NCBI GenBank assembly: GCA_019422525.1
Contig: JAHZDE010000035.1
Span: forward strand, 1 to 6,714
Reading direction: 5' to 3'
Source of the DNA: Clostridiales bacterium
GTDB taxonomy: Bacteria; Bacillota; Clostridia; Oscillospirales; Acutalibacteraceae
DNA length: 6,714 nt
How positions within the stretch are numbered: the stretch's first letter is position 1; each line of letters starts with the position of its first letter. Below are positions 1 through 4,814 of this stretch, one piece after another. A program made the translations under genes and the position numbers. The notes beneath the pieces were generated by a model that saw nothing but the letters and a program-made list of their open reading frames with translations, was not told the origin of the DNA and did no database searches.

Positions 1-1508
1 GGTATCTGCGTGACCAGTCCAAAAAGGTTTCGGCAGCATACCGTGTCAAGGGCAAGGCGGGCAAGCCCACCACCAACAACGCCATCTATGGCTACAAAAA
101 AGACCCGGAGGACAAGGACCACTGGCTGGTGGACGAGGAAGCTGCCACTGTGGTGCGGCGAATTTTCCGGCTTGCGGTGGAGGGACACGGCCCCTATGAG
201 ATTTCCAAAATGCTCACAGCCGAGAAGGTGGAGTGCCCCGCCTATTATCTGGCCCGCAACGGCAGGGGCAGCCGGAAGAATACCGTGGACACCAGCCGCC
301 CCTATGACTGGTACGGCTTTACGGTCAGCTCCATGTTGGAGAAACCGGAATATATGGGGCATACCGTGAATTTCCGTTCCTCCAAAAAGTCCTACCGGGA
401 TAAGCGGGTAAAAAATGACCCGTCCGACTGGCTGATTTTTGAGAATACCCACGAGGCCATTGTTGACCCGGAAACCTGGCAGCTGGCCCAGCAGGTGAAG
501 CGGACGGTGCGCCGGACAGATACCACTGGCGTCGCCAATCCCCTGACCGGCCTTGTGTTCTGTGCCGACTGCGGAGCAAAGATGTATAACCACCGGGGCA
601 AACACACACGGGCAGATGGCAAGGAGTACAGAAACGACACCTATAACTGTTCCACCTACTGCTTGACCATCGAACGAGAAACCCAGATGTGTTTTTCCCA
701 CAGCGTCAGCACCAAGGCTCTGAACGCCCTGATTCTGGAAACCATCCGCACTACCGCCAGCTATGCCATCCAGAACAGGGAGGAATTTATTCAGAAGGTT
801 CGCAGCATTTCACAGGTTCGCCAGCAGGAAGCAGCCAAGGAGCTGAAACGCAAGGTCGCCAAGGAGCGCAGGCGCAGCGCCGAGCTGGACGTGCTGATTA
901 AAAAGCTGTATGAAACCTATGCCATGGGCAAGTTGGAGGAAAAACGGTTCGAGCTGCTGTGTGCCGAATATGAGAAGGAACAGGCCGAGCTGGAACAGCT
1001 GCTTGCCTCCGAGCAGGCGCAGCTGAACCAGTTCCATGAGGACACGGACCGTGCCAGTCACTTTCTGGCGCTGGCACAGAAATATACAGATTTCACCGAG
1101 CTGACCGCCCCTATGATCCATGAATTTGTGGAGAAGATTCTGGTCCATGCCCCGGACAGAAGCACCGGGGAACGGGTTCAGGAAATCGAGATTTACCTGA
1201 ACTTTATCGGGAAATTTGAAGTGCCCATGCCCGAACCCACCGAGGAAGAACTGGCTGCGGAGGAAAAGCGCCGCCAGAAGCGCATCCGTGACCATGAAAA
1301 GTATCTGCGCCAGAAGGAGCGCAAACAGAAGATTGCCGAGGGGCTGATCGTTCCGGGTGAACCGTACCAGCTGGTATGCCAGTGCTGCGGAGAGCCGTTC
1401 CAGTCTGTCCGCCCCAACGCTAAATTTTGCAAACCCGCCTGCCGGGAGAAGTTCTACCGGCAGGAAAAGCGGAAAGCCAAAGAAACGGAAGCATCACAAA
1501 CTGCATAA
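1..1508 (+). CDS. Large serine recombinase, 3' part (N-terminus outside window)
   Basis: Site-specific recombinase expected to excise and integrate the element through a covalent 5'-phosphoserine intermediate. The reading frame is open from base 3 to the TAA at 1506-1508, giving 501 visible residues. The catalytic resolvase domain with its serine lies before the window. Visible in order: the linker into the Recombinase domain (SAAYRVKGKAGKPTTNNAIYGY, typical of the family; nt 30-92); the Recombinase domain to about nt 500, with HEAIVDPETW at nt 450-479; a zinc beta-ribbon with cysteines at nt 561, 570, 648 and 690; a long charged coiled coil at about nt 780-1020; a DUF4368-like segment at about nt 1050-1220 (LALAQKYTDFTELT, IEIYLNFIG). 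After this comes an extra lysine/arginine/glutamate-rich stretch and a second cysteine cluster (nt 1377-1442). GTG at 129 is only an internal codon, because homology continues upstream. A strong terminator follows. Family assignment is firm; the att site and catalytic half are not seen. Confidence 0.93.
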   Translation, partial: YLRDQSKKVSAAYRVKGKAGKPTTNNAIYGYKKDPEDKDHWLVDEEAATVVRRIFRLAVEGHGPYEISKMLTAEKVECPAYYLARNGRGSRKNTVDTSRPYDWYGFTVSSMLEKPEYMGHTVNFRSSKKSYRDKRVKNDPSDWLIFENTHEAIVDPETWQLAQQVKRTVRRTDTTGVANPLTGLVFCADCGAKMYNHRGKHTRADGKEYRNDTYNCSTYCLTIERETQMCFSHSVSTKALNALILETIRTTASYAIQNREEFIQKVRSISQVRQQEAAKELKRKVAKERRRSAELDVLIKKLYETYAMGKLEEKRFELLCAEYEKEQAELEQLLASEQAQLNQFHEDTDRASHFLALAQKYTDFTELTAPMIHEFVEKILVHAPDRSTGERVQEIEIYLNFIGKFEVPMPEPTEEELAAEEKRRQKRIRDHEKYLRQKERKQKIAEGLIVPGEPYQLVCQCCGEPFQSVRPNAKFCKPACREKFYRQEKRKAKETEASQTA

Positions 1509-1512
1509 GGAT

Positions 1513-1551
1513 TGCGGCCTGCCCAAATAAACCGGGCAGGCCGCATTTTTT
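1513..1551 (+). terminator. Rho-independent terminator after the recombinase gene
   Basis: A perfect 12-bp stem (TGCGGCCTGCCC at 1513-1524 with GGGCAGGCCGCA at 1534-1545) encloses a 9-nt loop and is followed by six T (1546-1551). It starts 5 bases after the recombinase stop codon. It ends 12 bases before the ribosome binding site of the next gene, with no clear promoter between, so the downstream gene needs read-through or a promoter inside the recombinase gene. Confidence 0.93.
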
Positions 1552-1563
1552 ATGCCCTGAAAC

Positions 1564-1569
1564 GGAGGG
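1564..1569 (+). promoter_or_regulatory. Ribosome binding site fixing the start of the CHC2 gene
   Basis: GGAGGG lies 7 bases before ATG 1577. The same frame is open back to an ATG at 1427, but that start lies inside the recombinase gene, would run through the terminator, and adds residues unlike any primase. Start 1577 is therefore chosen. Confidence 0.85.
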
Positions 1570-1576
1570 ATTATTT

Positions 1577-2197
1577 ATGACACTCTTTGAACTGGTAAAA
1601 CAGAATATTTGTGTGCCCGATGCGGCTGAACACTATGGGCTGCAAGTCAGCCGAAACGGGATGTGCAGCTGTCCGTTCCATGAGGACCGGCACCCCAGCA
1701 TGAAGCTGAACGAGCGTTATTTTTACTGTTTCGGCTGCGGAGCCACCGGCGATGTGATCGACCTTGTGGCGAAGCTGTTTGACCTGAGCAGCTACGAGGC
1801 AGCACAGAAGCTGGCCCAGGATTTTGGGATTGGCCCGGACAAGCCGCCTGCGGCAGCTGCCCTGCCCAAACCGGAGCGTCCCCTGCTGAAAGCATACCGG
1901 CAGGAGCAAGTGCGCTGCCTGCGGGTATTGTGCGATTATCTGCATCTTCTGGAACGCTGGAAGGTGCAGCACACACCCAAGACACCGGAAGATGTTCTGG
2001 ATGACCGGTTTGTGGAAGCCTGCCAGATGCTGGACTATGTGGAGTATCTGGCAGATTTGCTCATTGCCGCCGAGCTGGAACAACGGGTAAAAATCGTAGA
2101 AATGCTGAACAAGGATGGTCTGATCGCCGGTTTGGAGGAACGGCTGGACAGGCTGAAAAAGGAGGACGATGCCCATGAAAAACAAAGCGCAGCTTGA
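1577..2197 (+). CDS. CHC2 zinc-finger protein, DnaG-type primase N-terminal domain without TOPRIM
   Basis: A 206-residue protein starting with the zinc-binding domain of bacterial DnaG primases. The four ligands are C32, H35, C51 and C54, in CPFHEDRHPS and FYCFGCGATGDVIDLV, matching the CHC2 family almost letter for letter; residues 1-90 cover the domain. The rest (about 95-206) is mostly helical and charged, with no TOPRIM catalytic motif, and the length is far below the roughly 600 residues of a full DnaG. Established: this finger reads template sequence for priming. Inferred: it recognises DNA at the element's origin and works with the helicase encoded next. The 3' end overlaps the helicase gene by 23 bases, which suggests translational coupling and a fixed ratio of the two products. 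The preceding terminator may keep expression low. Confidence 0.92.
   Translation: MTLFELVKQNICVPDAAEHYGLQVSRNGMCSCPFHEDRHPSMKLNERYFYCFGCGATGDVIDLVAKLFDLSSYEAAQKLAQDFGIGPDKPPAAAALPKPERPLLKAYRQEQVRCLRVLCDYLHLLERWKVQHTPKTPEDVLDDRFVEACQMLDYVEYLADLLIAAELEQRVKIVEMLNKDGLIAGLEERLDRLKKEDDAHEKQSAA
2161..2165 (+). promoter_or_regulatory. Ribosome binding site inside the CHC2 gene, deciding the helicase start
   Basis: GGAGG (AAGGAGG with its left flank, 2159-2165) is 3 bases before ATG 2169 and 9 bases before ATG 2175. The first spacing is too short for normal initiation, so ATG 2175 is preferred; the difference is only two residues. Confidence 0.75.
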
Positions 2198-3554
2198 CGG
2201 GATGCCCGTCTGGTTTGATGGAAAAAGCATCAACGAAGCCCTGTTTTGTGAGGAGTTCTTGCAGACGCACAAGATCATCTTCACAAACGGGGCTTTTTTC
2301 ACGCCCGAAGGCCGTGTGACAGACGAACTACCCCTGCGGGGAGAGATTTTTGAGGAGCTGAAATGCTGTGCGGTCAGCAACATTCCCCGCAAAATCAGCA
2401 ACATTGTGGAGCTGATGAAGCTGGCGGCGCTGGTGGAGGATTTTCCCCCGGAGCCGGACCGGATTCACCTTTCCAACGGGACGCTTTTTCTGGATGGAAC
2501 CTTTGCGGAGGGAAAGCCGGAAAACGTCCGCAACCGTTTCCCCGTGGCCTACAACCCCAACGCCCCAAAGCCTGTTCTCTGGCTGCAATTTCTGGATGGT
2601 CTGCTCTACCCGGAGGATATTCCCACCTTGCAGGAATATATCGGCTACTGCCTGATCCCCAGCAATAAGGGACAGCGGATGATGGTGATTAAGGGCAGCG
2701 GCGGCGAAGGAAAGTCGCAGATCGGCGCTGTGCTGGGAACTTTGTTCGGTTCCAACATGAAGGACGGCAGCATCGGGAAAATATCCGAGAACCGGTTTGC
2801 CCGTGCTGATCTGGAGCATATCCTCCTGTGCGTGGATGACGATATGCGGATGGAGGCCCTGCGCCAGACCAACTATGTGAAATCCATCGTCACTGCCCAG
2901 GGCAAGATGGATTTGGAGCGCAAGGGCAAGCAGAGCTATCAGGGATGGATGTGCGCCCGGCTGCTGGCCTTCTCCAACGGAGATTTACAGGCGCTGTTTG
3001 ACCGGAGCGACGGATTTTATCGCCGCCAGCTGGTGCTGACCACGAAAGAAAAACCGGCTGGCCGTGTGGATGATCCTGACCTTGCCGAGAAGATGAAAGC
3101 CGAGGTGGAGGGTATTCTGCTGTGGGCTTTTGAGGGATTGCAGCGGCTGGCCGCCAACAACTTCAAGTTCACCGAAAGTGACCGCACCAGAGAAAACCGG
3201 GAGGCAGTCAAACGGGACAACAACAATGTCTATGATTTTCTGGATTCTGACGGGTATGTTCGCCTGAAAGCCGATCTATCTGCCAGCTCCAAAGAACTGT
3301 ACGAAGCATACCAGATTTACTGCACCGAGAACAACCTGCCTGCCCTGAAACCACGCAGCTTCAGCGAAGCTCTGATCGCCTGCCAGAGCCGCTACAATCT
3401 GGAATACTGCAACAATGTGACCAACGCAGCCGGACGGCGGGTGCGTGGTTTTCTGGGGGTTGAAGTATTGGTGAGAAATCATATATCAGTGTTTTCCGGT
3501 GATTCGATGCGTACGTACGTACCGGAAGATGTGCCGGAGGAATGGCGGCGCTGA
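2175..3554 (+). CDS. P4/D5-family superfamily 3 DNA helicase (phage/plasmid primase-helicase, helicase part)
   Basis: A 459-residue ATPase expected to unwind the element's replication origin as a hexamer. Walker A is GSGGEGKS at residues 174-181, with K180 binding phosphate. Walker B is ILLCVDDD at about 216-223. The superfamily 3 motif C is LLAFSNGD with sensor asparagine N268. An arginine-finger candidate is in DRSDGFYRRQ (R283/R284). Residues 70-165 resemble the D5_N domain before the ATPase (NGTLFLDG, LQEYIGYCLIP). The C-terminal part (about 370-430) resembles the winged-helix domain of P4 helicases. Unlike full P4 alpha proteins (over 750 residues) there is no archaeo-eukaryotic primase domain at the N-terminus, so this is helicase only. 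The gene overlaps the zinc-finger gene by 23 bases. Its last codons run through one TACGTACG palindrome (MRTYVPED). Family assignment is firm; the claim that it drives element replication is inferred from context. Confidence 0.93.
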   Translation: MKNKAQLDGMPVWFDGKSINEALFCEEFLQTHKIIFTNGAFFTPEGRVTDELPLRGEIFEELKCCAVSNIPRKISNIVELMKLAALVEDFPPEPDRIHLSNGTLFLDGTFAEGKPENVRNRFPVAYNPNAPKPVLWLQFLDGLLYPEDIPTLQEYIGYCLIPSNKGQRMMVIKGSGGEGKSQIGAVLGTLFGSNMKDGSIGKISENRFARADLEHILLCVDDDMRMEALRQTNYVKSIVTAQGKMDLERKGKQSYQGWMCARLLAFSNGDLQALFDRSDGFYRRQLVLTTKEKPAGRVDDPDLAEKMKAEVEGILLWAFEGLQRLAANNFKFTESDRTRENREAVKRDNNNVYDFLDSDGYVRLKADLSASSKELYEAYQIYCTENNLPALKPRSFSEALIACQSRYNLEYCNNVTNAAGRRVRGFLGVEVLVRNHISVFSGDSMRTYVPEDVPEEWRR

Positions 3555-3573
3555 ACCGTGTACGTACGTACGC
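3509..3573 (+). repeat. Pair of TACGTACG palindromes in inverted orientation
   Basis: GCGTACGTACGTAC at 3509-3522 recurs as its reverse complement GTACGTACGTACGC at 3560-3573. The 12-base core GTACGTACGTAC is itself a perfect palindrome. The first copy is in the last codons of the helicase gene, the second just after the stop and 5 bases before a likely -35 box. Two identical self-complementary sites 37 bases apart look like binding sites for a dimeric regulator or a replication initiator. A simple 4-base tandem repeat could also explain each core, but the matching GC edge and nearly matching outer flanks argue for more than that. Confidence 0.75.
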
Positions 3574-3578
3574 TTTGA

Positions 3579-3606
3579 TTGACCGTTGTTCTCCCTTTTA
3601 TAGCAT
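3579..3606 (+). promoter_or_regulatory. Likely sigma-A type promoter after the helicase gene
   Basis: TTGACC (3579-3584, five of six consensus bases) is followed after 16 bases by TAGCAT (3601-3606, four of six). The second TACGTACG palindrome ends 5 bases before the -35 box, a position where a bound protein could activate or block polymerase. It would drive the structured stretch to the terminator at 3884-3926 and, by read-through, the two small genes after it. Confidence 0.45.
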
Positions 3607-3883
3607 ATAGCAATTCGGCGGCTATGGCAGTCAGAATCACCCGTCAAATCCCCATGCAAAATCAAGGCAAATGGGAATCGAAAAGTATTTGACGGTTGGA
3701 AGAAATCATTTTGCGAAACCGTGCTTCTCGCCCCGGTGAACCGGGTGCATGGAATCATGGGAAAATGCACGGCTTCAAGCCAAAATCACACGGAACGGTA
3801 AAGTCGGAAGGTGCGGCCTATGGACAGGACATCGCACCGGCAATTCTGAACGGATTTGGTGACAAGGGGATTGTTCACGACAC
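3607..3883 (+). ncRNA. Candidate non-coding RNA or leader between a promoter and a terminator
   Basis: This gene-free stretch holds several inverted repeats: CCGTCAAAT (3641-3649) with ATTTGACGG (3687-3695), enclosing CCCAT (3651-3655) with ATGGG (3671-3675); CCCGGT (3732-3737) with ACCGGG (3740-3745); GTGCAT (3745-3750) with ATGCAC (3765-3770); CCGTGC (3719-3724) with GCACGG (3767-3772); and the near-palindrome GGCTTCAAGCC (3771-3781). Some arms overlap, so alternative folds are possible. With the promoter before it and the terminator after it, a transcript of roughly 315 bases is expected. It could be an antisense or regulatory RNA of replication, a leader that controls the next genes, or the DNA of the replication origin itself. 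A frame open through 3696-3935 has no ribosome binding site and its stop lies beyond the terminator. The start and end given are inferred from the flanking signals. Confidence 0.35.
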
Positions 3884-3926
3884 AGCGAAGCGGTTATGCC
3901 AGACGGCGTACCGGCTTCGCTTTTTT
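3884..3926 (+). terminator. Strong terminator or attenuator just before the small gene pair
   Basis: AGCGAAGC (3884-3891) pairs with GCTTCGCT (3914-3921), and inside it GG and TATGCC (3892-3900) pair with GGCGTA and CC (3905-3912), with small bulges and an AGAC loop at 3901-3904. Six T follow at 3921-3926. The T-run ends only 14 bases before the GGAGG of the next gene, and I see no good promoter between them. The hairpin may therefore act as an attenuator for the 3953 and 4170 genes rather than only closing the unit upstream. Confidence 0.85.
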
Positions 3927-3952
3927 ATCAAGTAAATTTAGGAGGATTTTTG

Positions 3953-4165
3953 ATGATGACGGTACGCAACGAAATTAAGGCACAGATCGTCCGGGCGGGA
4001 TACACCATGCAGGAGCTGGTTGACCGGCTTCATGAGGAATACGGCTGGTCGGACAGTGTTTCCAACCTGTCCGCCAAGCTCCAGCGAGAATCTATTCGCT
4101 ATAAAGAGGTCGTGGAGCTGGCCGATGTGCTGGGCTATGACCTGATCTGGCAGAAACGGAGGTAA
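3953..4165 (+). CDS. Small helix-turn-helix-like protein (DUF6471-like)
   Basis: A 70-residue protein whose pattern (NEIKAQIVRAGYTMQELVDRL, then SNLSAKLQRESIRYKEVVELADVLGYDLIW) resembles a short Cro/C1-like helix-turn-helix domain of the kind annotated as DUF6471. GYTMQELVDRL would be the first helix-turn part, and SVSNLSAKLQR (about residues 35-45) the recognition helix. Start ATG 3953 is 7 bases after GGAGG (3941-3945); ATG 3956 is a possible alternative, giving one residue less. The gene sits between the structured region and the DUF3847 gene, whose ribosome binding site overlaps its stop codon. Inference: a local repressor of replication or mobilization genes, possibly binding the TACGTACG sites. 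The fold assignment is by eye, from sequence pattern only. Confidence 0.82.
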   Translation: MMTVRNEIKAQIVRAGYTMQELVDRLHEEYGWSDSVSNLSAKLQRESIRYKEVVELADVLGYDLIWQKRR

Positions 4166-4169
4166 ACCT

Positions 4170-4376
4170 ATGACAAGTGAAGAAAAGAAACTGTTACAGG
4201 CAAAGCACCGCTTGGAGGAAGCCCAGGCACGGGACCGGGTGAAGGCACGAAAAGCCCGGACAAGGCGGCTCATTCAGGAGGGCGCTGTGCTGGAAAAAGT
4301 GCTGCCGGAAGTACAGGCGGTAGGGCTTGATAATCTGGAAGAATACCTGCGGCGAAAGCTGGCAGCGCACGATTGA
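4170..4376 (+). CDS. DUF3847 family protein, likely relaxosome accessory protein
   Basis: A 68-residue, very basic and helical protein. Residues 1-24 form a charged helix (EEKKLLQAKHRLEEAQARDR), followed by KARKARTRRLIQEGAVLEKV at 25-44. That arginine-rich helix followed by a small hydrophobic turn resembles the core of TraD/MobC-type accessory proteins encoded beside MobQ relaxases. Start ATG 4170 is 7 bases after GGAGG (4158-4162), which overlaps the previous gene's stop codon (4163-4165), so the two genes are translationally coupled. A terminator follows 8 bases after the stop, then oriT and mobA. Established: DUF3847 proteins commonly neighbour MobA/MobL genes in Firmicutes elements. Inferred: it helps MobA open or hold oriT DNA. 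Confidence 0.85.
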   Translation: MTSEEKKLLQAKHRLEEAQARDRVKARKARTRRLIQEGAVLEKVLPEVQAVGLDNLEEYLRRKLAAHD

Positions 4377-4384
4377 AAATGGCT

Positions 4385-4421
4385 GGGAGGTCTCCGGGAA
4401 ACCGGGGGCCTTCCTCTTTTT
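4385..4421 (+). terminator. Terminator after the DUF3847 gene, with GAAA tetraloop
   Basis: GGGAGGTCTCCGG (4385-4397) pairs with CCGGGGGCCTTCC (4402-4414) over 13 positions, three of them G-U, closed by a GAAA loop (4398-4401). TCTTTTT follows at 4415-4421. It ends the small-gene transcript 8 bases after the stop and separates it from oriT, so mobA must have its own promoter or depend on read-through. Confidence 0.82.
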
Positions 4422-4429
4422 CATCCCGA

Positions 4430-4469
4430 AGGGCGCACTTACTCACCACCTGCTAAAGCAGGCGGTGGT
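4430..4469 (-). other. oriT of the RSF1010/pSK41 (MobQ) type: nic core plus adjacent hairpin
   Basis: Read on the minus strand, 4441 to 4430 is TAAGTGCGCCCT, the conserved nic region of RSF1010/R1162 and staphylococcal pSK41-type origins. By analogy the relaxase cuts after TAAGTGCG, between 4434 and 4433. Directly 5' of it on that strand lies an imperfect hairpin (plus-strand arms CACCACCTGC at 4444-4453 and GCAGGCGGTGGT at 4458-4469, loop TAAA, small bulge on the right arm). This is where this family carries its inverted repeat for relaxase binding. The MobA gene of the matching family starts about 350 bases away. On this reading the nicked strand is the minus strand, so transfer would begin with the DNA carrying the DUF3847, helix-turn-helix, helicase and recombinase genes, and mobA would enter last. 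Confidence 0.85.
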
Positions 4470-4475
4470 AGCCCT

Positions 4476-4796
4476 CCCGTTGGTCGGGCACGTGCGCTCT
4501 CCGAGAGGGATTGCGACTCCTGCGGGAGCCGCTGGACAAGGCTGCATTTCTGCCAAACTGCCAGCCTTGCCCATGCAGTCGGCGCAGGGGTTTTCGTTTT
4601 GGAATCCCCTGTTCATGGGGTGGTATATTGCCACCCCATCCCGCCGCCTGCCTGCGTCAACCTGCCACCGGCAGCTTGACACAGATACAGGGGTGGAACG
4701 ATTCGCTCCACCCCTGCTGGTGGTACGTCGCATTTCACGACGTACCTGTTGTAATCGAGTACGGAAGAAGGGCTGCTGCGTTTCACAGTAGCCCTT
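4476..4796 (+). repeat. Run of hairpins between oriT and mobA
   Basis: This stretch has no supported gene and is almost wholly inverted repeats. In order (left arm / right arm): 4476-4479/4485-4488; 4497-4501/4503-4507; CAAGGCTG 4537-4544/4562-4569; CAGGGG 4585-4590/4606-4611; ATGGGGTGG 4615-4623/4631-4639; CTGCC 4662-4666/4670-4674; CAGGGGTGGA 4688-4697/4707-4716; GGTACGTCG 4722-4730/4738-4746; AAGGGCTGCTG 4768-4778/4786-4796 (one G-U). None has a T-run, so they are not terminators. The last hairpin ends just before the GGAAAGGA that serves mobA, where it could affect translation. Possible roles: mobA mRNA leader, folded single-stranded DNA of the transferred strand (promoter or complementary-strand origin), or relaxosome sites. 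The hairpins are clear; the function is unknown. Confidence 0.8.
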
Positions 4797-4814
4797 CGGA
4801 AAGGACGATAGACA

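Noticed and set aside
10..369. Frame of 119 codons on the plus strand at the start of the window
   Set aside because: It overlaps the recombinase in another frame; its proline-, arginine- and tryptophan-rich product is a shadow, while the recombinase frame shows family motifs throughout.
1427..1576. Upstream extension of the CHC2 protein to ATG 1427
   Set aside because: It lies inside the recombinase gene and would cross the terminator at 1513-1551; GGAGGG at 1564-1569 serves ATG 1577.
3486..3770. Minus-strand frame of 94 codons across the helicase end and the non-coding stretch
   Set aside because: It has no ribosome binding site, a residue composition typical of a reverse-strand shadow, and runs antisense through the helicase 3' end.
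3696..3935. Plus-strand frame of 79 codons (TTG start; internal ATG at 3765 gives 56 residues)
   Set aside because: Neither start has a ribosome binding site, the residues resemble no family I know, and the strong terminator at 3884-3926 would cut the message before its stop codon.
4676..4704. Promoter for mobA based on a perfect TTGACA at 4676-4681
   Set aside because: At spacings of 16-18 bases the -10 positions read GATTC-like sequence with no TATAAT resemblance, and the site lies in the hairpin run.
4476..4796. CRISPR array or integron cassette sites as the explanation of the repeated hairpins
   Set aside because: There are no regular direct repeats with unique spacers, no cas genes, no integrase of the integron type, and stems differ from hairpin to hairpin.
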